64,000 nt of DNA from Aggregatilinea lenta (GTDB lineage Bacteria; Chloroflexota; Anaerolineae; Aggregatilineales; Aggregatilineaceae), in assembly GCF_003569045.1 (NCBI RefSeq), contig NZ_BFCB01000002.1, positions 971,504 to 1,035,503 of the forward strand, read 5' to 3'. Below are positions 26,723 to 34,556 of this stretch, piece by piece. The notes under the pieces were generated by a model that saw nothing but the letters and a program-made list of their open reading frames with translations, was not told the origin of the DNA and made no database searches. Both the position numbers and the translations under genes were made by a program. Position 1 is the first letter of the stretch, and every line of letters starts with the position of its first letter.

Positions 26723-26788
26723 GTAGGGGCAATTCATGAGCCGGGGTCCCCGCCAAACAGGGTTTGGTGGGGTGGCAATTGCCCCTAC
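26723..26788. repeat. PU-A palindrome split by a nested hairpin
   Basis: The outer arms GTAGGGGCAATT and AATTGCCCCTAC form a PU-A unit, but the centre contains about 40 bp with its own hairpin (CCCCGCCAAAC / GTTTGGTGGGG). The inner hairpin resembles the one at about 4340-4370. It lies between convergent genes and may act as a terminator-like structure. Confidence 0.7.
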
Positions 26789-26799
26789 ATCCCCCACCC

Positions 26800-27621
26800 C
26801 TACCCATCGCTATCCCCCACTTCAGACCAGGCGATACACTGCTGGATCGTCGATGAATCGGCGGGAACGTAGTAAATGATGCGGAAGCGCCGGTCCTGGG
26901 CGAACGGCTCCGAGGTCAGCCGGAACCGGAGCACCAGGCCGTCAGGTGTGTGAAGTTCGAGGGGAACGAGGGGCCGCGCTGCAATGAGAGAGGCCCGCTG
27001 ATCCGCCGGAGACGCGGCCCAATAGCGCTCGAACAGGCTGCACTCGGAGCGTAGCGCCGCAATAAGCGCATCGTACCACGACTCCCCGCGAAAGAGACGC
27101 ATCTCGTACCGCAGGGCGCGAATCTGTGCCGGGAAGAACAGGACGGGATTGGCGATCCGCCCGGTCAGATGGTAGGCGGGATCGAACAGAACCCTCAGCA
27201 TGGACGCCCGATCCGTTTCGATGGCGAGCAGAGTGTCGCGGAAGAGGCGTGGGACAAACACATTCCACGCTAGCAGCCGGTGCCCACAGTCGAGCAAATA
27301 GGCCGGAAAGACCGCGTCGTCCAGCTCTGCGCGGCACACGTCTACTGCCCACCGCGTTTCCGGCTCATCCGGCAGCGGCGTATCGACCACGTACCCGAAC
27401 AACTCCAAAATATCGCGGCGTTCGGTGTAATGCGCGCCAAGCGCTCCCAGGATGCGCTCAAGCGTATCGCGCTCAGGATAGCGGACCTTGCCCGATTCAA
27501 CTCGCTGCAAGTAACCAATCCCCAGGCTGGCGTCCAGCTCGACTTCAAGCTGGGTTCGCCCGGTGTATTCGCGCACGGCACGCAGGCGCATTCCCCCTGG
27601 TGTCACAGAAGAAGTCTTCAT
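26800..27621 (-). CDS. XRE-family regulator with MmyB-like ligand-binding domain
   Basis: 273 residues. An N-terminal XRE helix-turn-helix (about 10-70: LRAVREYTGRTQLEVELDASLGIGYLQRVESGKVRYPERDTLERIL) is followed by an MmyB-type domain (about 105-265), starting with FPAYLLDCGHRLLAWNVFVPRLF and ending with LRFRLTSEPFAQDRRFRIIYYVP. MmyB-type regulators bind a small hydrophobic ligand in the C-terminal domain. It is divergent from the GNAT gene at 27732, with about 110 bp between them, so it probably controls that gene and itself. Confidence 0.85.
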   Translation of the reverse strand: MKTSSVTPGGMRLRAVREYTGRTQLEVELDASLGIGYLQRVESGKVRYPERDTLERILGALGAHYTERRDILELFGYVVDTPLPDEPETRWAVDVCRAELDDAVFPAYLLDCGHRLLAWNVFVPRLFRDTLLAIETDRASMLRVLFDPAYHLTGRIANPVLFFPAQIRALRYEMRLFRGESWYDALIAALRSECSLFERYWAASPADQRASLIAARPLVPLELHTPDGLVLRFRLTSEPFAQDRRFRIIYYVPADSSTIQQCIAWSEVGDSDG

Positions 27622-27669
27622 GATGGGTAATTTGACTCAAGAGTCTATGACAGCCCGATTCTCCCGACC

Positions 27670-27675
27670 TAGAAT
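27670..27675 (+). promoter_or_regulatory. -10-like box upstream of the GNAT gene
   Basis: TAGAAT, about 57 bp before ATG 27732, in the shared divergent promoter region of the XRE regulator and GNAT genes. Confidence 0.3.
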
Positions 27676-27731
27676 ACCATAAACAGTCATCCATTCAACG
27701 GCAACTACGGCAGCACGGAGCGATCAGGATC

Positions 27732-28289
27732 ATGGACGCAATTGAATTCACCGGCTACATTCCCGGCGCGTTAGGACGCATTACGGAACTTCATGGGACT
27801 TATTACCACAAGTACTGGAACCTGGGGCTGTACTTTGAGGCAAAAGTTGCCACCGAACTCGCCGAGTTCCTGAGCCGTTTTGACCCGGCGCGGGACGGCG
27901 CATGGTTTGCCCGCGCGGGTGAGGGTATCGTGGGTGCTATTTTCATCGATGGGAGTGCCGCCCATACAGAAGGCGCACGCCTGCGCTGGTTCATCATCGA
28001 TCCAGCGTACCAGGGGCGCGGCATGGGTCATAGGCTAATGGAAGAAGCCATGACCTTTTGCAAGCAGCACCAGTTCACACGCGTCTATTTGACCACGTTC
28101 GCGGGACTGGCCGCCGCGCGCCATCTGTACGAGCAGCACGGGTTCCGGCTGCGCCGGGAAGAAGACGGCAGTCACTTGACGGGCACGTCTGCGCTCGTTG
28201 AGCAGGTATTCGAACTCACGTTTCCCGTGGACGGATCGCCTTCGACACAACCCGCCCACACGGAACCGGGCGCTTCAGAACCGCGTTAG
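27732..28289 (+). CDS. GNAT-family N-acetyltransferase
   Basis: 185 residues. The acetyl-CoA loop is visible as QGRGMGHRLMEEA, after the strand ARLRWFIIDPAY, and the family ending AARHLYEQHGFRLRREE is present. The sequence resembles the acetyltransferase half found in MarR-GNAT fusions. A short polar tail follows. It is transcribed divergently from an MmyB-like regulator, the likely controller. Its stop lies only 13 bp from the convergent stop of the next gene. Confidence 0.88.
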   Translation: MDAIEFTGYIPGALGRITELHGTYYHKYWNLGLYFEAKVATELAEFLSRFDPARDGAWFARAGEGIVGAIFIDGSAAHTEGARLRWFIIDPAYQGRGMGHRLMEEAMTFCKQHQFTRVYLTTFAGLAAARHLYEQHGFRLRREEDGSHLTGTSALVEQVFELTFPVDGSPSTQPAHTEPGASEPR

Positions 28290-28302
28290 CCGCGCGCCGC
28301 GA

Positions 28303-29796
28303 TCAGCCCTCCGACGTGGCGGACGCCAGCATGTCCAGCGCAAGCTCACCCTCGGTCAGCGTGCCGCCTGCCGTGGGAGACACCACCGCCATGATCATCG
28401 AGCCGTCTTCCACTTCGACGGCTGCGAACAGCGTGTCACACGCGCCCGATCCATTCTGCATGACGGTTTCATAGGTCACGATGTCGCGCCCCTCGACGGT
28501 CCTCACGTCGAACACGGACGACGAGACGCCGCGATCCAGCCCACGGGCGCGCAGCAGCATCATGATCGCGCTGCGCGGACTACCGGCGACGATGCCGTGC
28601 GAGGCGAATTCGTCGGGCACGACGTAGTACGGATTCATGTCGGTCAGCCCACTGCTCAGGTACGGGTATCCCTCGTCGGTCGCTTCAATGGCCCAACTGA
28701 TCGGGTAGTAGAACCCCGTACCCAGCCCATCCAGACTGAACCACTGATAGGTCGTCTCGACGCTCGACGGCCCAACGTTTAGCGCCGCCGTCGCGCTGTG
28801 CGCCGATGCGAGGATGCCCAGGGCGGCGTCCATCTCGGTGATCTCACTGCCCCACATCGGATAAATATCGGCGGTGAAGATCGTGCCGTCCTCCAACAAC
28901 ACGCCCGCCATCACGCCGGTGTAATCGACGTTGTTGTTGGCGAACGTGTCGTCATAGGACAGCGTGGTTACGCTGCGTCCGTCGATCTCGATGACCTGGA
29001 TCTTCGCCGGATCGTAAGGCGCACCCGCACCGGAAGCGACGTCTTCCAGCGCGGCGGGGATAGCGTCCCCCGTGCCCGACAGCGTGCCGTCGTCGAGATA
29101 CCAGTACGGATCGAGGTAGGTCTGTTCACTTTCCAGGCGGATAAAGCCGTTCTCCTCGTAGATCACCTGCCACGTGTCCGGCAGCATGACGCCGATGCCC
29201 GGTTCCTCGAAAATGTAGTCAAAATCGCTGTCCGGCGCCCCGCCGGACGGCGCAGCAACGGGCTGCATCTGGAAGGACGCCAGCGTCAGCAGCGCTTCCT
29301 GGCGCAGATTCATCGGAACCGTATTGCTCTGCACGGCGTAGATGTCCCCGGTGAAGACGGTCCCATCCGGCGCGGCGAAGGCCGCCAACAGCGTCGTGAA
29401 GGGGCCGGACCGGTCGGTATCGATGTACTCGTAGACGGACATCTGCTGATCGCCCACCGTCAGGGTCTGGACGTCCGTCCAATAGTAGACCACCGACTCG
29501 TTCACCGGGTTGAACTGGAGAATCTGCATCACCGACGCCACGTCTCCCGCCTCGAACCCGTACTCGGCCAACTGGTCGGGCGTATACCACGCCGGAGACA
29601 TCTCGACCGTGCCGGTGGTGAAGCGAAGCAGCTCGCTGCCGTCGTCCACAATCTGCCAGCCGTCCGGGTACCGGAACGTGATTCCCGCCGACTCGATCGC
29701 GCCGCTGTTGGGCAGATCGTCGCCCTGCGCGAATACGGGCGTCACCGAGCACGCCAGAAAAATGATTAAAATGAAATGCATGACTTTATTAGACAT
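28303..29796 (-). CDS. Secreted triple-repeat protein, paralog A
   Basis: 497 residues. The signal peptide ends at FAQ (about 1-24). Three repeats follow, each beginning with a GI(T/G)xxxPxxW motif: GITFRYPDGWQIV, GIGVMLPDTWQVI and GTGFYYPISWAIE. These resemble the PsbP-like/DUF1795-type fold seen in exported stress proteins, but the family is not certain. AAGGGG precedes ATG 29796, and a minus-strand TATAAT lies at 29841-29836. It is a full-length paralog of the next gene. Confidence 0.8.
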   Translation of the reverse strand: MSNKVMHFILIIFLACSVTPVFAQGDDLPNSGAIESAGITFRYPDGWQIVDDGSELLRFTTGTVEMSPAWYTPDQLAEYGFEAGDVASVMQILQFNPVNESVVYYWTDVQTLTVGDQQMSVYEYIDTDRSGPFTTLLAAFAAPDGTVFTGDIYAVQSNTVPMNLRQEALLTLASFQMQPVAAPSGGAPDSDFDYIFEEPGIGVMLPDTWQVIYEENGFIRLESEQTYLDPYWYLDDGTLSGTGDAIPAALEDVASGAGAPYDPAKIQVIEIDGRSVTTLSYDDTFANNNVDYTGVMAGVLLEDGTIFTADIYPMWGSEITEMDAALGILASAHSATAALNVGPSSVETTYQWFSLDGLGTGFYYPISWAIEATDEGYPYLSSGLTDMNPYYVVPDEFASHGIVAGSPRSAIMMLLRARGLDRGVSSSVFDVRTVEGRDIVTYETVMQNGSGACDTLFAAVEVEDGSMIMAVVSPTAGGTLTEGELALDMLASATSEG

Positions 29797-29835
29797 AAAT
29801 AGAACCCCTTGTGCGAGAGTAATATCACAATTTAA

Positions 29836-29841
29836 ATTATA
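29836..29841 (-). promoter_or_regulatory. -10 box of paralog A
   Basis: TATAAT on the minus strand, 40 bp upstream of ATG 29796. Confidence 0.5.
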
Positions 29842-29896
29842 GGTGCGGGTTCGGCCATTATCAATTCCTTTCTGCGGCGTTTGCAGGACGGCGCGC

Positions 29897-29919
29897 GTTT
29901 TTTCACGGGAATTTCGTTT
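29897..29919 (-). promoter_or_regulatory. Conserved upstream element of paralog A
   Basis: A 23-bp element beginning GTTTTTTCACG (plus strand), identical at 22 of 23 positions to 31591-31613 upstream of paralog B. It lies about 100 bp from the start codon. It could be a regulatory site or a duplicated promoter flank. Confidence 0.45.
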
Positions 29920-29961
29920 CAGCCATGCGAAAAAACGGGCGCGGATCGTGGGGCGTACCAC

Positions 29962-29997
29962 AAAAAACAGCCCGGACTCCGCGCGGAATCCGGGCTG
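29962..29997 (-). terminator. Terminator of paralog B
   Basis: Stem CAGCCCGGA (29968-29976) / TCCGGGCTG (29989-29997), with further pairing in the loop. On the minus strand it is followed by TTTTTT (29967-29962). Confidence 0.85.
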
Positions 29998-30025
29998 TCG
30001 TGCATTTCAGGCGAATGGCGCCGGT

Positions 30026-31510
30026 TCAGTCGACGAGCGCCACTGTGGACAGCATCTCCAGCGCAAGATCGCCCTCCGTGAGCGCCTCGCCGCTGACCGG
30101 ATACGCGACGACCGCAACCATCGTGCCATCGCTCAACTCGGTCGCCGCGACAAGCATCTCGTACGTGCCCTGGTCATCCTGGGCCGATGCCAGATAGGTC
30201 ACGAGATCCGTGCCATTGACCGTCACCGGATCGAAGGCTTTCGGATTGACACCCGCGTCCATCTCCTTCACGCGCAGAATCGCCATGACCATCGTGCCGG
30301 GATCGCCCGGCTGGAGGCTGTACTGGATGAAGTCGGAGGTCGGCGCGTAGTACGGGTCTATAGCAGTGACGCCGTTGGTCAGATACATAAAGCCGGAATC
30401 CGTCGTCTCCACCGTCCAGTCGTCGGGATAGAAGAAGCCCAGGCTGCCATCCCCCAGGCCAAACCACTGCGACATGCCAGCCGGAGCCGCCGGGCTGTCC
30501 TGCACCGTCGCGCCGCTGCGCGCCGACGCGACCACGTCCAGCGCCAGGTCCAGCTCGGTGATCTCGCTGCCGACCGCCGGGTAGATGTCCCCGACGAAGA
30601 CCGTGCCATCCGCGAGCGTCATGCCCGCCAGCACGCCGGTGTAATCGACGTTGTTGTTGGTGAACGTATCCTCGTAGGAGGCTGTCGTGAGCGTGCGCCC
30701 GTTCAGATCGCTCGTCTCAAGCGTCGCCGCGTCGAACGGCAGGCCGATGTTGGTCGCGACGTCTTCCAGAATGGCCCCCACGTCGCCCGCCGCGCTCACC
30801 CCGGCAACGTCGTCGGCGTAGTACCAGTACGGGTCGAAGTAGGTCGCGTCACTCTCGAAGCGCACGAAGCCGTTATCCTCGACAACGACCTCCCACCCAT
30901 CCGGCAGCACCACGCCGATGCCCGATTCCTCGAAGACGTAGTCGGCGGCAGGCTCGGCGACAGCACCGGTCTCATCCTCGCGGAACGAGGCGACGGTTTG
31001 CAGCGCTTCGCCCAGCCGGGCGGCGGGGATCTCGGTGCCGCGCACGGGATAAATCCGCCCGGTGAACACCGTGCCACTCGGCGCGCTGAAGGCGGCCAGC
31101 ACCGTGGTGTACGATCCGCCCTTGACCTGATCGGCGAATTCGTAGGTCAGCATCTGCTGCCCGTCGATGTCGATCGTCTGGATGGCCGTTGGGTCGAACG
31201 CCAGCGCGCTGTCGGTGGGGTTGTACAGCAGCTCCTGGATCACGCTGCGCGCATCCCCCAGTGCGACGCCGTAGCCGTCCAGAATATCCCCGGTGTACCA
31301 GTCGGGAAACAGCTCGATGTCGTCGCCGGACGCGAGGTAGATCGATCCCTGGTCATTCTGGTTGACCTGCCACCCGTCCGCGTAGTTGAACGTGATGCCA
31401 GCCCAATCGACCTCGTAGGTGTTGGGCAGCGTGCCGCCCTGGGCGAAGGCCGGCACAGCACCGCACAGCAGCGCCGCCAGCAGTAAGAACCGGGTTAGCT
31501 TTAGCCGCAT
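30026..31510 (-). CDS. Secreted triple-repeat protein, paralog B
   Basis: 494 residues. Signal peptide about 1-24 ending AFAQ, then three repeats matching paralog A one-for-one: GITFNYADGWQV, GIGVVLPDGWEV and SLGFFYPDDWTV. The stretch NNNVDYTGVxAGxxLxDGTxFxxDIYP is almost identical in both paralogs. It is probably an exported soluble protein with a PsbP-like fold; its function is unknown. AAGGGGGG precedes the ATG, and a minus-strand TATAAT lies at 31551-31546. Confidence 0.8.
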   Translation of the reverse strand: MRLKLTRFLLLAALLCGAVPAFAQGGTLPNTYEVDWAGITFNYADGWQVNQNDQGSIYLASGDDIELFPDWYTGDILDGYGVALGDARSVIQELLYNPTDSALAFDPTAIQTIDIDGQQMLTYEFADQVKGGSYTTVLAAFSAPSGTVFTGRIYPVRGTEIPAARLGEALQTVASFREDETGAVAEPAADYVFEESGIGVVLPDGWEVVVEDNGFVRFESDATYFDPYWYYADDVAGVSAAGDVGAILEDVATNIGLPFDAATLETSDLNGRTLTTASYEDTFTNNNVDYTGVLAGMTLADGTVFVGDIYPAVGSEITELDLALDVVASARSGATVQDSPAAPAGMSQWFGLGDGSLGFFYPDDWTVETTDSGFMYLTNGVTAIDPYYAPTSDFIQYSLQPGDPGTMVMAILRVKEMDAGVNPKAFDPVTVNGTDLVTYLASAQDDQGTYEMLVAATELSDGTMVAVVAYPVSGEALTEGDLALEMLSTVALVD

Positions 31511-31545
31511 CGTTACCCCCCTTGTGCCAAGTCGGTAGTCACGAC

Positions 31546-31551
31546 ATTATA
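31546..31551 (-). promoter_or_regulatory. -10 box of paralog B
   Basis: TATAAT on the minus strand, 36 bp upstream of ATG 31510. Confidence 0.5.
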
Positions 31552-31590
31552 GTGGGAGGGCCAACACGCCACAACTGGGGCGTCGTGCCG

Positions 31591-31613
31591 GTTTTTTCAC
31601 GAGAATTTCGTTT
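31591..31613 (-). promoter_or_regulatory. Conserved upstream element of paralog B
   Basis: Matches 29897-29919 at 22 of 23 positions and lies about 81 bp upstream of the paralog B start. It sits in the divergent region shared with GDP-fucose synthase. Confidence 0.45.
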
Positions 31614-31653
31614 GAGTCGCCGCAGGCGTCTGGCACAGATCTGCGTCATTTTG

Positions 31654-31659
31654 TATAAT
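31654..31659 (+). promoter_or_regulatory. -10 box of the GDP-fucose synthase gene
   Basis: TATAAT, about 67 bp before ATG 31726. Confidence 0.45.
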
Positions 31660-31683
31660 GTCGTCGCGTTTATTGATCTATAA

Positions 31684-32697
<1,014 letters not shown>

Positions 32698-32730
32698 AAG
32701 CAGCAATTAGCAAGTGGGATTATTAGGTTG

Positions 32731-32932
32731 TGTAGGGGCGGGTCTGTGACCCGCCCTTTTTGTTGCGTATGGTCCGCCGTAGGGGCGTATCGCAATACGC
32801 CCCAACCACAACGCCTCCGTACGGGCGTATCGCACGTCCCATATACACACGATAGGCGACTCCGCCTTTCGTAGGGGCGATGCAAGCATCGCCCGTTAAG
32901 ATAAAAAACGGGTAGAGCAAGCTCTACCCTTA
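32731..32932. repeat. Cluster of five PU-A palindromes with four different centres
   Basis: Units lie at 32731-32760 (centre GGTCTGTGACC), 32779-32803 (centre GTATCGCAATAC), 32819-32838 (truncated), 32871-32894 (centre GATGCAAGCATC) and 32909-32932 (GGGTAGAGCAAGCTCTACCC). All keep dyad symmetry although the centres differ. Spacing is irregular, so this is not a CRISPR array. Confidence 0.85.
32736..32761 (+). terminator. PU-A palindrome acting as terminator of the GDP-fucose synthase gene
   Basis: Stem GGGCGGGT (32736-32743) / ACCCGCCC (32749-32756) followed by five T. It is a member of the dispersed PU-A family that happens to end in a T-run, about 40 bp after the stop codon. Confidence 0.75.
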
Positions 32933-33025
32933 CACACATCCGGCCCGGCGACTTGACCCCTGATTACCCGTTCATCGTCGGGATCAGACGCTTATCAATC
33001 CGTCAACTCGGTGCGCATGGGGGCC

Positions 33026-33155
33026 GATGCGCTTTAACCTTTAGATCCGGACAAAACCAGAGCGGGTTAGAAACCCGCCCCTACAAAACCCGGTTGGGCG
33101 CTGCCTGTCTCCCCTCTCCAATCAAGTTGGAGAGGGGCCGGGGGTGAGGTCTGCT
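33026..33155. repeat. Composite PU-A/PU-B element (second full copy)
   Basis: A flank GCTTTAACCTTTAGATCCGG, a PU-A unit (33061-33084), a conserved spacer GTTGGGCGCTGCCT, and a PU-B hairpin (33108-33155). It matches 12318-12449 throughout. It directly abuts the end of the phage-like gene cluster. Confidence 0.8.
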
Positions 33156-33161
33156 TTTCCC

Positions 33162-33488
33162 CTACTCGCCCGGCGCTTCCTCCGCCAGCGCGCGATCCAG
33201 CCCGGCGGCCAGCGCGGACAGGAACACGGGCAGAAACGCCGCCCAGATCCCGGCGGGCACGCCCGACCAGCGCGCCAACTGCACGATCACGGGATCGGTG
33301 GGCTGGTCGACGGCCCGCAGCGCCGCGTCCTCGTAGCCGCGCACGGTGCGCCACACGCCCCGCACCTGTCCCGCCGCCTGCCTGCCGACCCACAGCGTCG
33401 CGGCGATCAGCGCCAGCGTGCCCAGCAGCGCGCCCAACAGCCGCCATACGTCCACCATTTCCGGCGATACCAGTTTATCCAACGTCAC
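33162..33488 (-). CDS. Small membrane protein at the end of the phage-like cluster (possible holin)
   Basis: 108 residues from GTG 33488 (AAAGGATGG lies about 8-16 bp upstream). Two hydrophobic segments (about 17-40 and 75-97) flank a charged stretch (RGYEDAALRAVDQPTD). The position after the tail genes and the two-helix layout are compatible with a holin, but no family motif is visible and I do not assert it. ATG 33458 is an alternative start. It is the last minus-strand gene of the phage-like series. Confidence 0.55.
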   Translation of the reverse strand: MTLDKLVSPEMVDVWRLLGALLGTLALIAATLWVGRQAAGQVRGVWRTVRGYEDAALRAVDQPTDPVIVQLARWSGVPAGIWAAFLPVFLSALAAGLDRALAEEAPGE

Positions 33489-33544
33489 ACCCCACCATCC
33501 TTTCGTACCCCACCCGGACGAAAATCGCCGCGCGCCGCGACTGG

Positions 33545-33919
33545 TTACGCGCCGTCCAGCAGCCGCTCGGCCAGAATCCGCAGCGCCTCCTCCTTGTCCT
33601 GCGCGGTCCAGGTCACCCACGCCTTACCGCGCAGCCGCTCGATCACCGTGGCGCGATCCGCCTCCTTCTGTTGGCGCGCGCTGAGTTTCGTCGCGTCATG
33701 TCCAGCCACCAGCGCGCGCACCTGCTCCGCCTCGACCTTGTCTCGCACAAACACGCGCACGACGTCCGGCTTACTGTCCGTGCTCAGCCCGACATAGCCC
33801 TCGCCGAGCGCCGCCGCCAGTTCCTCCTGCAAGCGCTCCAGGTTGATTGCCGCCTTCTCCACGGCGATTTCCACCGCCGAATCGGCCCCGCCGCCCACCT
33901 GCCCGATCCCGTCTGCCAT
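33545..33919 (-). CDS. Small phage-cluster protein with helical N-terminus, unknown function
   Basis: 124 residues. The N-terminal half is helical and acidic (AVEKAAINLERLQEELAAAL) and the C-terminal half is charged with conserved-looking WVTWTAQDKEEALRILAERL. No family is recognised. Its ATG overlaps the TGA of the upstream tail-tip gene (TGATG), so it is translationally coupled to it and belongs to the same transcript. This supports it being a real phage-type gene, perhaps a tail accessory factor. Confidence 0.6.
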   Translation of the reverse strand: MADGIGQVGGGADSAVEIAVEKAAINLERLQEELAAALGEGYVGLSTDSKPDVVRVFVRDKVEAEQVRALVAGHDATKLSARQQKEADRATVIERLRGKAWVTWTAQDKEEALRILAERLLDGA

Positions 33920-34392
33920 CAGCTCACCTCCCGCGCCCACATCTGGCCCAAGGCGTACAGCGTCGCCGTGCTGCCCGTCACCCGCCACTGCAGGCGGAAC
34001 GTATGCGCGCCCGGCGGCACGCCCGTCTTCAGGAATGCCATGCTCAGCGGCACCGCCGAGCTGGACGACACCAGCACGATCCCGTTGCCGCCGCCGATAT
34101 TGACGCCGTCCATCGTGACGGTCAGGTAGCCGATGTTGCCCGCCGCGCCCATCACCCACGCGCCGCTGAACGCGATCAGCACGTCGCCGCCGCTGGTGGT
34201 CAGGGTTGCGGCCAGATTGGTCGTGTCGATGTTGACGAAGCTGGTCGAGGTCGTCGCGTACGACGAGATAACCGGCGCGACCCCGGTCGGCGGATCTTTG
34301 AGCGCGTTCAGGTTGTCGCGCAAATGCGTGTTGAGCGCTGCTGCCGTCAGCAGCTCGCTGACGTTCCAGGTTTTTGGTGTGGTCCAGGGCAT
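33919..34392 (-). CDS. Phage tail-tip / receptor-binding-type protein
   Basis: 157 residues. The start MPWTTPKTWNVSELLTAAALNTHLRDNLNAL follows the W-x-x-G/S-x-x-(V/L)TAxxLNxxxRDNLxxL pattern common at the N-terminus of tail structural proteins in siphophages. The rest is Gly/Ser/Thr-rich beta structure, ending in ALGQMWAREVS. It likely sits on the tail tip or fibre. GAGGAAAGGG lies upstream of the ATG. Its stop overlaps the start of the next gene. Confidence 0.75.
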   Translation of the reverse strand: MPWTTPKTWNVSELLTAAALNTHLRDNLNALKDPPTGVAPVISSYATTSTSFVNIDTTNLAATLTTSGGDVLIAFSGAWVMGAAGNIGYLTVTMDGVNIGGGNGIVLVSSSSAVPLSMAFLKTGVPPGAHTFRLQWRVTGSTATLYALGQMWAREVS

Positions 34393-34459
34393 CCCTTTCC
34401 TCCTCGGCTAAAAACAACGCATTCCCGCCATACCCCCCAACTACCTCCTGCTTTTGCCT

Positions 34460-34507
34460 TTCCCCCGCTCCAACCTAGATTGGAGCGGGGGCGGGGGATG
34501 AGGTGGC
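34460..34507. repeat. PU-B hairpin between two tail genes
   Basis: CCCCCGCTCCAA / TTGGAGCGGGGGC with a GGGGATGAGG tail. It separates the tail-tip gene from the larger tail gene, so the cluster is interrupted here too. Confidence 0.75.
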
Positions 34508-34556
34508 CTTTGCCGTTCACCCTGCCTGCCGCTTTTCTCCAATGCCCCCGCGCCGC

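Noticed and set aside
29843..31486. A 547-codon plus-strand frame over secreted paralog B
   Set aside because: Shadow frame rich in Arg and His. The minus-strand product has a signal peptide and a paralog next door.
33162..33488. Firm annotation as a holin
   Set aside because: Two hydrophobic segments and position alone do not define a holin. There is no lysin gene nearby, so the call is left as a small membrane protein.
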